A program made the position numbers and the translations under genes. Of a DNA stretch of 6,110 nucleotides, positions 1-6,045 are shown piece after piece (within the stretch, counting starts at the first letter, position 1; each line of letters begins with the position of its first letter). The DNA is from an uncultured Anaerotignum sp. (GTDB taxonomy: Bacteria > Bacillota > Clostridia > Lachnospirales > Anaerotignaceae), in the NCBI GenBank assembly GCA_910578425.1, contig CAJTQX010000022.1, positions 5,389 to 11,498 on the forward strand, given 5' to 3'. Below the pieces are notes generated by a model. The model was not told where the DNA came from and ran no database searches. It saw only the letters and a list, made by a program, of their open reading frames with translations.

Positions 1-46
1 GTGATATTTTATCCTTTCCTGCCCGTAAATGGTTCCTGTGTCCCCC

Positions 47-52
47 TATAAA
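47..52 (+). promoter_or_regulatory. possible -10 box of nifJ (weak)
   Basis: TATAAA lies 28 bases before the nifJ start codon, a reasonable place for a -10 box. No good -35 hexamer is visible 15-18 bases upstream; the stretch there reads roughly CGTAAAT. The real promoter could therefore be this one, one needing an activator, or one upstream of the window. I see no riboswitch-like structure and no clear regulator palindrome in positions 1-60. Confidence 0.25.
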
Positions 53-63
53 ACTAATGTATG

Positions 64-70
64 AAAGGAG
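64..70 (+). promoter_or_regulatory. ribosome binding site of nifJ
   Basis: AAAGGAG matches the anti-Shine-Dalgarno end of 16S rRNA and sits 9 bases before the ATG at 80. It settles the start at 80 rather than at the internal Met6 codon (position 95). Confidence 0.85.
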
Positions 71-79
71 TCCCATTCC

Positions 80-3000
80 ATGAACACAAAAATCATGAAA
101 ACGATGGACGGCAACGAAGCGGCTGCGTATATTTCCTACGCGTTTACAGAAGTTGCTACCATCTACCCCATTACCCCTTCCTCCCCTATGGCGGAGCATG
201 TTGACAGCTGGTCTGCAAACGGCAAGAAAAACCTGTTTGGACAGACCGTCCGCCTTGTGGAAATGGAATCCGAAGCGGGCGCGGCAGGCGCGATGCACGG
301 CGCGCTGGAAGCTGGCACGCTGACGACTACATACACAGCATCTCAGGGCCTTCTGCTGATGATCCCCCCGATGTACCGTATTGCGGGGCAGCTGAAGCCC
401 GGCGTATTCCATGTCAGCTCCAGAACAGTCGGCACACACGCATTTTCTATTTTCGGCGACCATTCCGACGTTATGAGCTGCCGTCAGATTGGCTGCGCAA
501 TGCTTTCTTCCGCATCTGTGCAGGAGGTTATGGATCTGGGCGGCGTTGCGCATCTGTCCGCAATCAAGGGAAGTGTGCCGTTCGTGCATTTCTTTGATGG
601 TTTCCGTACCTCTCATGAGCTTCAGAAAATCGAAGTAATGGATTATGATGAAATCGGCAAACTGATTGACGTTGACGCGCTCAAGAAGTTCCGCAAGAGT
701 TCCCTGAATCCGGAGCGTCCCGTACAGCGTTCCACAGTACAGAACCCTGACGTATTCTTCCAGAACAGGGAAGCATGCACGCCGTTCTATACACGTCTGC
801 CGGAAATCGTTGAGAACTACATGCTGGAAATCAACAAAATCACAGGCAGGGATTACCACCTGTTTAACTACTTCGGCGCACCCGATGCGGAGCATGTTAT
901 CATTGCGATGGGCTCCATTACAGGCGCGGCGCAGGAGGTTGTGGAAAACCTGACGGCGAAGGGTGAAAAGGTTGGTTTCTTACAGGTACACCTGTATCGT
1001 CCGTTCTCCATGAAGCATTTCATGGCGGCTCTGCCGGAGAGCACAAAGATCATCACTGTTCTGGACAGGACAAAAGAACCCGGCGCGTTGGGTGAGCCTT
1101 TGTATGAAGATGTTTGTTCCGCGCTGATAGAAGCTGGACGCAGCCCTCAGGTGCTGGCTGGACGCTATGGCCTTTCCTCCAAAGATGTAACACCCGCGCA
1201 GGTTGTTGCGGTATTTGACAATATGAAGGGCGCGAAGAAGCACCACTTTACGGTTGGCATTATCGACGATGTTTCCAATACATCTATCGAGGTCGGCGCA
1301 GAGCCGGAGGTTACTGACGCAAGCACGATTGCGTGCAAATTCTGGGGCCTTGGCTCTGACGGTACAGTCGGCGCGAACAAGAATTCCATTAAAATCATCG
1401 GCGACCATACCGACAAGTATGCACAGGCATATTTTGAATATGATACGAAGAAATCCGGCGGCATCACGAAATCCCACCTGCGTTTTGGCGATGTGCCCAT
1501 CCGTTCCAGCTATCTGGTATTCAAGGCGGACTTTGTGGCATGCCATAACCAGTCCTATATCTCGAAGTACGACATTGTTTCCGAGATCAAGCCCAACGGC
1601 ACGTTCCTGCTGAACTGCGGCTGGAAGGGCGAAGAACTGGAACGTCATCTGCCCGCGGAGGTAAAACGGACAATCGCAAACAACAACATCCAGTTCTACA
1701 CCATTGACGCTGTGGAAATCTGCCGTGAAATCGGTCTTGGCAACCGCACGAACTCTGTGCTCCAGTCCGCGTTCTTCAAGCTGGCGAACATCATCCCTGT
1801 TGAGGACGCTGTGGGCTACATGAAGGCGGCGATTGAAAAATCCTACGGCAAGAAGGGCGAAAAGGTTGTCAACATGAACTATGCGGCAGTTGACGCGGGA
1901 CTTTCCGGCCTTGTAAAAATTGACGTGCCTGAAAGCTGGAAAGACGCGAAGGATATTGATAAAGACGACGCAAAACGCATCCTGCCCGAATATGTGGAAA
2001 AACTGCTTGTTCCCATGAACGCGCTGAAGGGCGACAGCCTGCCTGTTTCCGTATTTGCTGGCAGGGAGGACGGCACCGCGCCGCTTGGCACATCCAAATT
2101 TGAGAAGCGCGGCGTTGCGATTGACGTGCCTGAATGGGATCCGACAAAGTGTATCCAGTGCAACCAGTGCTCGTATGTCTGCCCGCACGCCTGCATCCGC
2201 CCGTTCCTGCTGACGGAGGAGGAGGCTGCAAACGCGCCCGAAAGCTATATCACGAAGAAAGCGGCCGGCGCGGGCGAAATCTCCAAATATATGTACCGTA
2301 TGCAGGTTGACCCTCTGGACTGCCAGGGCTGCGGCGTCTGCGTAACGGCCTGCCCTGCAAAGGAAAAGGCTCTGACAATGAAGCCGTTGGATACGCAGAT
2401 GGGTGAACAGGACAACTGGGACTTCTCCCTCGCGCTTTCCTATAAAGAGAACCCGATGGATAAATACAGCGTAAAGGGCAGCCAGTTTGAACAGCCTCTG
2501 CTGGAGTTCTCCGGCGCGTGCGCAGGCTGCGGCGAAACGGCTTACGCGAAGCTGATGACACAGCTTTACGGCGACAGGATGTATCTTGCAAACGCGACAG
2601 GCTGCACACAGGCATGGGGCGCGGCGGCTCCCTGCGTGCCTTATACGACGAATAAAGAGGGACACGGCCCCGCATGGAGCAATTCCCTGTTTGAAAATAA
2701 CGCGCAGTTCTCCCTTGGCATGGTTCTCGCGGTAGAGCAGCAGAGAGAACGCGTGGCAATGAAGCTGAAAGATCTGCTCGCGCTGACAAATGACGCGGCG
2801 TTTGCGGAAGCAGGCAAAGTATGGCTGGATAACTACAATGACGGACACCGCAGCAAAGAGGACACAAAGGCTCTGCTGGCGGCTCTGGAAGGGCTTTCCG
2901 TAAGCGGCGAAGCGGCTGAACTGAAGGACTTCATACTGGAAAACAAAGAACACCTGACGAAAAAATCCATGTGGATGTACGGCGGCGACGGCTGGGCGTA

Positions 3001-3610
3001 TGACATTGGCTACGGCGGCCTTGACCATGTGCTTGCTTCCGGCGTGGATGTAAACGTTCTTGTTGTGGATACAGAGGTTTACTCCAACACAGGCGGCCAG
3101 TCCTCCAAAGCAACGCCTATCGGCGCGGTTGCGCAGTTTGCGGCAGGCGGCAAGCCTACGGTAAAGAAAGACCTGGGTATGCTGGCAATGAGTTATGGTT
3201 ATATCTATGTGGCACAGGTCGCGCTGGGTGCGAACCCCGCACAGCTCATCAAGGCGTTGAAGGAAGCAGAGGCATACAATGGCCCGTCCCTTATCATTGC
3301 TTACGCGCCTTGTATCAATCATGGCATTTCCAAAGGCATGGCGAATGCGCAGCTGGAAGCGAAGCTGGCCGTTGACGCGGGCTACTGGCATCTGTACCGC
3401 TACAACCCCGACCTGAAAAAGGAAGGCAAGAATCCGTTTATTCTGGATTCCAAAGAGCCTTCGATGGACTACAACGAGTTCATCATGGGCGAAGTACGCT
3501 ACTCCTCTCTGGTACGCACGTTCCCCGAAACAGCGGAGGTACTGCTCAAAGAAGCGGCAGACTATGCGAAGGAGAAATACGAATCCTACCGCAGCATGGC
3601 GGAGAGATAA
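80..3610 (+). CDS. nifJ: pyruvate:ferredoxin (flavodoxin) oxidoreductase, single-chain type
   Basis: Cytoplasmic enzyme that oxidises pyruvate with CoA to acetyl-CoA and CO2 and passes two electrons to ferredoxin or flavodoxin; it is the main pyruvate-to-acetyl-CoA route in fermenting anaerobes. All parts of the fused homodimeric type are present in order: the N-terminal thiamine-diphosphate pyrimidine domain with YPITPSS at 29-35, Glu65 and Arg115 (counterparts of Thr31, Glu64 and Arg114 in the Desulfovibrio africanus enzyme); the middle CoA-related and gamma domains to about residue 670; a two-[4Fe-4S] ferredoxin domain with Cys691/694/697/701 and Cys748/751/754/758; and the C-terminal diphosphate-binding domain with GDG at 969-971 and NTGGQ from Asn1003. 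Cys814, Cys817, Cys842 and Cys1078 fit the ligands of the proximal cluster. At 1176 residues it is full length for clostridial enzymes and lacks the C-terminal extension of the D. africanus protein. The start is fixed by the site at 64-70. It has its own terminator at 3717-3747, so it is probably transcribed alone. Close 2-oxoacid specificities cannot be excluded, but the match to the pyruvate enzyme is end to end. Confidence 0.98.
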   Translation: MNTKIMKTMDGNEAAAYISYAFTEVATIYPITPSSPMAEHVDSWSANGKKNLFGQTVRLVEMESEAGAAGAMHGALEAGTLTTTYTASQGLLLMIPPMYRIAGQLKPGVFHVSSRTVGTHAFSIFGDHSDVMSCRQIGCAMLSSASVQEVMDLGGVAHLSAIKGSVPFVHFFDGFRTSHELQKIEVMDYDEIGKLIDVDALKKFRKSSLNPERPVQRSTVQNPDVFFQNREACTPFYTRLPEIVENYMLEINKITGRDYHLFNYFGAPDAEHVIIAMGSITGAAQEVVENLTAKGEKVGFLQVHLYRPFSMKHFMAALPESTKIITVLDRTKEPGALGEPLYEDVCSALIEAGRSPQVLAGRYGLSSKDVTPAQVVAVFDNMKGAKKHHFTVGIIDDVSNTSIEVGAEPEVTDASTIACKFWGLGSDGTVGANKNSIKIIGDHTDKYAQAYFEYDTKKSGGITKSHLRFGDVPIRSSYLVFKADFVACHNQSYISKYDIVSEIKPNGTFLLNCGWKGEELERHLPAEVKRTIANNNIQFYTIDAVEICREIGLGNRTNSVLQSAFFKLANIIPVEDAVGYMKAAIEKSYGKKGEKVVNMNYAAVDAGLSGLVKIDVPESWKDAKDIDKDDAKRILPEYVEKLLVPMNALKGDSLPVSVFAGREDGTAPLGTSKFEKRGVAIDVPEWDPTKCIQCNQCSYVCPHACIRPFLLTEEEAANAPESYITKKAAGAGEISKYMYRMQVDPLDCQGCGVCVTACPAKEKALTMKPLDTQMGEQDNWDFSLALSYKENPMDKYSVKGSQFEQPLLEFSGACAGCGETAYAKLMTQLYGDRMYLANATGCTQAWGAAAPCVPYTTNKEGHGPAWSNSLFENNAQFSLGMVLAVEQQRERVAMKLKDLLALTNDAAFAEAGKVWLDNYNDGHRSKEDTKALLAALEGLSVSGEAAELKDFILENKEHLTKKSMWMYGGDGWAYDIGYGGLDHVLASGVDVNVLVVDTEVYSNTGGQSSKATPIGAVAQFAAGGKPTVKKDLGMLAMSYGYIYVAQVALGANPAQLIKALKEAEAYNGPSLIIAYAPCINHGISKGMANAQLEAKLAVDAGYWHLYRYNPDLKKEGKNPFILDSKEPSMDYNEFIMGEVRYSSLVRTFPETAEVLLKEAADYAKEKYESYRSMAER

Positions 3611-3621
3611 AGAGAAAGACC

Positions 3622-3701
3622 TCGGGGACGCTGTCCCCGAACCCCTGCAAGGGGGCACCCGCCCCCTTGACCCGGGATTTCCGCAAAACAAAGTTTTGCG
3701 G
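3622..3701. repeat. cluster of three perfect hairpins, probable interspersed palindromic repeat
   Basis: Twelve bases after the nifJ stop, three perfect inverted repeats follow almost end to end. The first pairs 3622-3629 with 3633-3640 (8 bp, loop GCT). The second pairs 3648-3656 with 3661-3669 (9 bp, loop ACCC). The third pairs 3681-3689 with 3693-3701 (9 bp, loop AAA). The first two are G/C-rich and the third has an A/T core. None is followed by a T-tract, so they are not terminators themselves; the real terminator lies further on, which puts the element in the nifJ 3' untranslated RNA. The mosaic build resembles REP/BIME-type intergenic elements. The repeat status is inferred, since only one copy is in the window. 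A role in protecting the mRNA 3' end is possible but unproven. Confidence 0.65.
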
Positions 3702-3716
3702 AGGATAAAAAAACTG

Positions 3717-3747
3717 GCGGCTCCGGAGTTTTCCGGGGCTGCTTTTT
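3717..3747 (+). terminator. Rho-independent terminator of nifJ
   Basis: An 11-bp stem pairs 3717-3727 with 3732-3742 (two G-T wobbles, loop GTTT) and is followed directly by TTTTT at 3743-3747. Seven A residues at 3707-3713 lie just upstream, so the opposite strand also reads hairpin then T-run, and the signal could work both ways. It ends the nifJ transcript after the hairpin cluster. Confidence 0.85.
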
Positions 3748-3748
3748 A

Positions 3749-3777
3749 TTGCCTTGCTTTTGCGGAAGAGTTATAAT
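3749..3777 (+). promoter_or_regulatory. sigma-A-type promoter of the hydrolase gene
   Basis: TTGCCT (3749-3754) and a perfect TATAAT (3772-3777) are separated by exactly 17 bases. The predicted transcription start is about 3783-3785, inside the A-run just before the ribosome binding site, giving an untranslated leader of only about 16 bases. The -35 box starts two bases after the nifJ terminator T-tract ends. Confidence 0.7.
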
Positions 3778-3783
3778 AAAAAA

Positions 3784-3790
3784 AAGGAGG
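3784..3790 (+). promoter_or_regulatory. ribosome binding site of the hydrolase gene
   Basis: AAGGAGG is a full consensus Shine-Dalgarno sequence 9 bases before the ATG at 3800. The same frame is open further upstream to an ATG at 3748-3751 region, but that lies before the -10 box and has no such site, so translation is assigned to 3800. Confidence 0.9.
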
Positions 3791-3799
3791 GTTCGGCTT

Positions 3800-4507
3800 A
3801 TGAAAGTGACGTATCTGCATCACAGCGGCTTTGCTGTGGAAACGGAAACAAAGATATTACTGTTCGATTATTACACGCAGGGCGGGCGTTTTTGTTATTT
3901 TGATCCGGCGGCACATGCCGGAAAGGATATTTTTGTATTTGTTTCCCATTTCCATGAGGACCATTTTGACCGCCGCATATTGGACTGGGCGGGGCAGAGC
4001 GGCGTGCGCTATATATTTTCTAAGGATGTACACCCGGGGGCGGACTTTACGGGTGAGAAGCTGGTGGTAAGACCACATGCCTCCTACGAATTTGGGGGAA
4101 TACACATTGAAACGCTGCGCTCGAATGACGAGGGCGTTGCGTTCTTTGTGGAGGTGGATGGCAAGAACATTTACCATGCGGGAGATCTGAACTGGTGGCA
4201 CTGGAACGGCGAGAGCGACGCCTTTAACCGTGATATTGCCAGAAGCTATACAGAGGAAGTCGACAAGCTGAAAGGGCGCAGGATAGATGTGGCGTTTATT
4301 CCGGTGGACCTGCGGCTGGAGGATAAATATTACTGGGCGGCGGATTATTTCATGGAAGAGATCGGAGCGGAAGCCATGTTCCCCATGCATTTCTGGGGGA
4401 AGTTCGGCGTATGCAGAATGTTGGAAGAAAAGGGCTATGGCACGAAGGTTATGGATATCCGCGGAAAAAACCAGAAATTCCTGCTGCCCTGGAACGCTGA
4501 CTTTTGA
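3800..4507 (+). CDS. metallo-beta-lactamase-fold hydrolase, substrate unknown
   Basis: A 235-residue soluble protein of the metallo-beta-lactamase superfamily, probably the Lactamase_B_2/B_3 (UlaG-like) branch rather than a true beta-lactamase. The diagnostic HxHxDH motif reads His50, His52, Asp54, His55 after a hydrophobic strand at 43-48. Asp129 in HAGD fits the bridging metal-ligand aspartate, and His197 in PMHFWG fits the last ligand. There is no signal peptide or membrane segment, so it should act in the cytoplasm. The usual third-motif histidine, expected at about residues 105-112, is absent: that stretch reads LRSNDEG. The segment after HAGD is Trp-rich (NWWHW, 131-135). From memory, close clostridial homologues share a similar T/N-D-E-G stretch, so this may be a subfamily trait. 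No reaction can be named; superfamily members include lactonases, phosphodiesterases and other hydrolases. It has its own promoter and the preceding terminator, and no evident functional link to its neighbours. Confidence 0.9.
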   Translation: MKVTYLHHSGFAVETETKILLFDYYTQGGRFCYFDPAAHAGKDIFVFVSHFHEDHFDRRILDWAGQSGVRYIFSKDVHPGADFTGEKLVVRPHASYEFGGIHIETLRSNDEGVAFFVEVDGKNIYHAGDLNWWHWNGESDAFNRDIARSYTEEVDKLKGRRIDVAFIPVDLRLEDKYYWAADYFMEEIGAEAMFPMHFWGKFGVCRMLEEKGYGTKVMDIRGKNQKFLLPWNADF

Positions 4508-4578
4508 TGGAAAAAAAGGGGAAAACCCGCCTGCTTTTGGGCAATATCACAAAATCACTTTCCTCCGTGGATTCTGCA

Positions 4579-4590
4579 TTGCATATGCAA
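4579..4590. promoter_or_regulatory. candidate operator: 12-bp perfect palindrome
   Basis: TTGCATATGCAA is a perfect 12-bp inverted repeat with no spacer. It covers the -35 box and the first six spacer bases of the pump promoter. Outer flanks CATT and AATG (4577-4580, 4591-4594) extend the symmetry if two A bases are skipped. A repressor bound here would block RNA polymerase. No regulator gene is in the window, so the bound protein is unknown. Confidence 0.4.
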
Positions 4591-4607
4591 AATGAGAGGG
4601 CTATAAT
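4579..4607 (+). promoter_or_regulatory. sigma-A-type promoter of the MATE pump gene
   Basis: A perfect TATAAT at 4602-4607 lies 17 bases after TTGCAT at 4579-4584, which matches the -35 consensus only in its TTG. The predicted start is near 4613-4615, giving a leader of about 65 bases. The weak -35 combined with an overlapping palindrome suggests a regulated promoter; that is inference. Confidence 0.6.
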
Positions 4608-4622
4608 GGAGTCCATAGAAAG

Positions 4623-4648
4623 GCGGCCCGTATTTTGAAACGGGACGC
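4623..4648 (+). other. small hairpin in the pump gene leader
   Basis: GCG (4623-4625) pairs with CGC (4646-4648), then after one G-A mismatch CCCGT (4627-4631) pairs with ACGGG (4640-4644). It is followed by only three T residues, so it is at best a weak attenuator, and it lies about 17 bases before the ribosome binding site. It may have no function. Confidence 0.35.
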
Positions 4649-4664
4649 TTTCATCATTTGAAAA

Positions 4665-4672
4665 AGGGGGAG
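4665..4672 (+). promoter_or_regulatory. ribosome binding site of the pump gene
   Basis: AGGGGGAG ends 6 bases before the ATG at 4679. It selects that start over an in-frame TTG at 4658, which has no Shine-Dalgarno sequence in front of it, and over the ATG at 4688, which would be about 15 bases away. Confidence 0.75.
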
Positions 4673-4678
4673 CGAAAG

Positions 4679-6034
4679 ATGGAAGCAATGGAGGAGAAAA
4701 AAGCGCATCTGTTTTCAAACCGCGATCTGCGGCGGTTGATTGCGCCGATGATTATTGAACAGCTGCTGGCGATACTGGTCGGCATGTCGGATTCCATTAT
4801 GGTTGCAAGCGTGGGGGAGCACGCTGTTTCGGGCGTGTCATTGGTAGATAATATTTTCATATTACTGATTTACCTGTTTGCCGCGCTGGCAACGGGCGGC
4901 GCGGTAGTCGCAGGGCAGTATCTCGGGCAGAATAACAGGGAAAAGGCGCGGAAATCTGTCAACCAGCTCGTACTGTTTACGGCAGTATTCTCCATTTTCA
5001 TAACAGTGCTGATTTATCTGGCGCGCAACCTGATCCTGCATTATGTATTTGGACATATTGAGGCTGACGTCATGGAGGCGGCGAAAATTTATCTTGTCAT
5101 TGTTTCCGCGTCCATACCGTTTATCGCGCTTTATAACGCGGGGTCGGCAGTGTTCCGCTCTATGGGCAATTCCAGGGTGCCAATGTACCTTTCTTTCCTG
5201 ATGAATACCATCAATATCTGCGGCAATGCCCTGCTGATTTTCGGCTTTCATATGGGGGTTGCAGGGGCGGCGGTTTCAACGCTTGTTTCCCGTATCATTG
5301 CGGGCGTGGGAATATTGATACTGCTGCGCGCGCCGGGGCTTGTGCTGGGGCTGGAAAAGCCATTTTCGTTCCGGCTGGATGGCTCCATGCTGAAAAAAAT
5401 TGCTTATATCGGTGTACCGAATGGACTGGAAAACGGCATGTTCCAGTTGGGGAAAATACTGGTGCTGAGCATGATTGCGAGTTTCGGAACGGCGTCTATC
5501 GCGGCAAACGCGGTCGGCAATATTCTGTCAACGTTCCAGGTGCTGCCTGGGATGTCCGTCAGTATGGCGATTATTACGGTCTGCTCCCGCTGTGTCGGCG
5601 CGGGGGATTATGATATGGCAAGGTATTATACGCGCAAAATACTGAAGCTGATACATATTATGATCATTGTGTTTAATATTGTAATTCTGGCAGCAATGCC
5701 GCTTGTGCTGTATCTCTATAACCTTTCGGATGAGGCAGTTATGCTTACGAAGCAGATTGTCTGGTGGCACGCGGTATGTGCCGTTTTGATATGGCCGGAA
5801 GCGTTTTCTCTGGCGAACACACTGCGCGCCGCAAGCGATGTGAAATACTGTATGATCTGGTCCGTTGTATCCATGTGGGTGTTCCGTATCGGGTTCAGTT
5901 GGCTGCTGGGCGTAAAAATGCAGATGGGTGTATTCGGCGTGTGGGTTGCGATGACGATAGACTGGCTTGTGCGTGCGATATTGTTCATCATACGCTACCG
6001 CGGGACGAAATGGCAGCATGAAATGGTAAAATAA
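4679..6034 (+). CDS. MATE-family multidrug/toxin efflux transporter
   Basis: A 451-residue polytopic inner-membrane protein of the MATE family, whose members export cationic or other toxic compounds in exchange for Na+ or H+. About 12 hydrophobic helices can be placed, near residues 17-37, 50-78, 93-117, 132-157, 167-190, 191-216, 237-267, 270-300, 317-347, 352-375, 387-411 and 414-438. They form the two pseudo-symmetric six-helix lobes typical of the family, at its usual length of about 450. The N-lobe signature FRSMGNSRVPM (159-169) and the related C-lobe LRAASDVKYCM (382-392) sit at matching places after helices 4 and 10. Acidic residues inside helices, Asp38 in helix 1 and Glu374 in helix 10, are candidates for cation coupling. 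The exact subfamily, ion and substrates cannot be read from sequence. It has its own promoter with a possible operator, which would fit inducible expression. A further frame starts 11 bases after its stop. Confidence 0.95.
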   Translation: MEAMEEKKAHLFSNRDLRRLIAPMIIEQLLAILVGMSDSIMVASVGEHAVSGVSLVDNIFILLIYLFAALATGGAVVAGQYLGQNNREKARKSVNQLVLFTAVFSIFITVLIYLARNLILHYVFGHIEADVMEAAKIYLVIVSASIPFIALYNAGSAVFRSMGNSRVPMYLSFLMNTINICGNALLIFGFHMGVAGAAVSTLVSRIIAGVGILILLRAPGLVLGLEKPFSFRLDGSMLKKIAYIGVPNGLENGMFQLGKILVLSMIASFGTASIAANAVGNILSTFQVLPGMSVSMAIITVCSRCVGAGDYDMARYYTRKILKLIHIMIIVFNIVILAAMPLVLYLYNLSDEAVMLTKQIVWWHAVCAVLIWPEAFSLANTLRAASDVKYCMIWSVVSMWVFRIGFSWLLGVKMQMGVFGVWVAMTIDWLVRAILFIIRYRGTKWQHEMVK

Positions 6035-6045
6035 AGGCGGAAACG

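Noticed and set aside
1..79. Riboswitch or redox-regulator site before nifJ
   Set aside because: The stretch is too short and has no stable stem or clear inverted repeat; nothing like a Rex-type TTGTTAA...TTAACAA site is present.
980..3691. A 903-codon open frame on the minus strand opposite nifJ
   Set aside because: It is codon-aligned with nifJ and is explained by the lack of TTA, CTA and TCA codons in the sense gene. The translated product has no recognisable domain, is rich in Arg, His and Cys as antisense shadows are, and I did not find a supporting ribosome binding site.
3564..3776. Small plus-strand frame overlapping the nifJ end and the intergenic hairpins
   Set aside because: It runs through the hairpin cluster and the terminator, has low-complexity Arg/Pro content, and starts inside nifJ without a ribosome binding site.
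3749..3799. N-terminal extension of the hydrolase by 17 residues
   Set aside because: The extension would include the promoter and the consensus ribosome binding site, and the peptide is unlike the family N-terminus, which begins with the strand MKVTYLHHSGF.
4511..4542. Possible terminator after the hydrolase gene
   Set aside because: Only 3-4 bp stems (GGG with CCC, GCC with GGC) can be drawn, and the TTTT run is inside the structure rather than after it. No convincing intrinsic terminator is seen, so some read-through into the pump gene is possible.
4658..4678. TTG start adding seven residues to the efflux pump
   Set aside because: There is no Shine-Dalgarno sequence before 4658, and the added codons are themselves the AGGGGGAG site serving the ATG at 4679.
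80..6034. A new multi-gene system linking the oxidoreductase, the hydrolase and the pump
   Set aside because: Each gene appears to have its own promoter, the first has its own terminator, and the families have no known joint role. Adjacency alone does not support a system.
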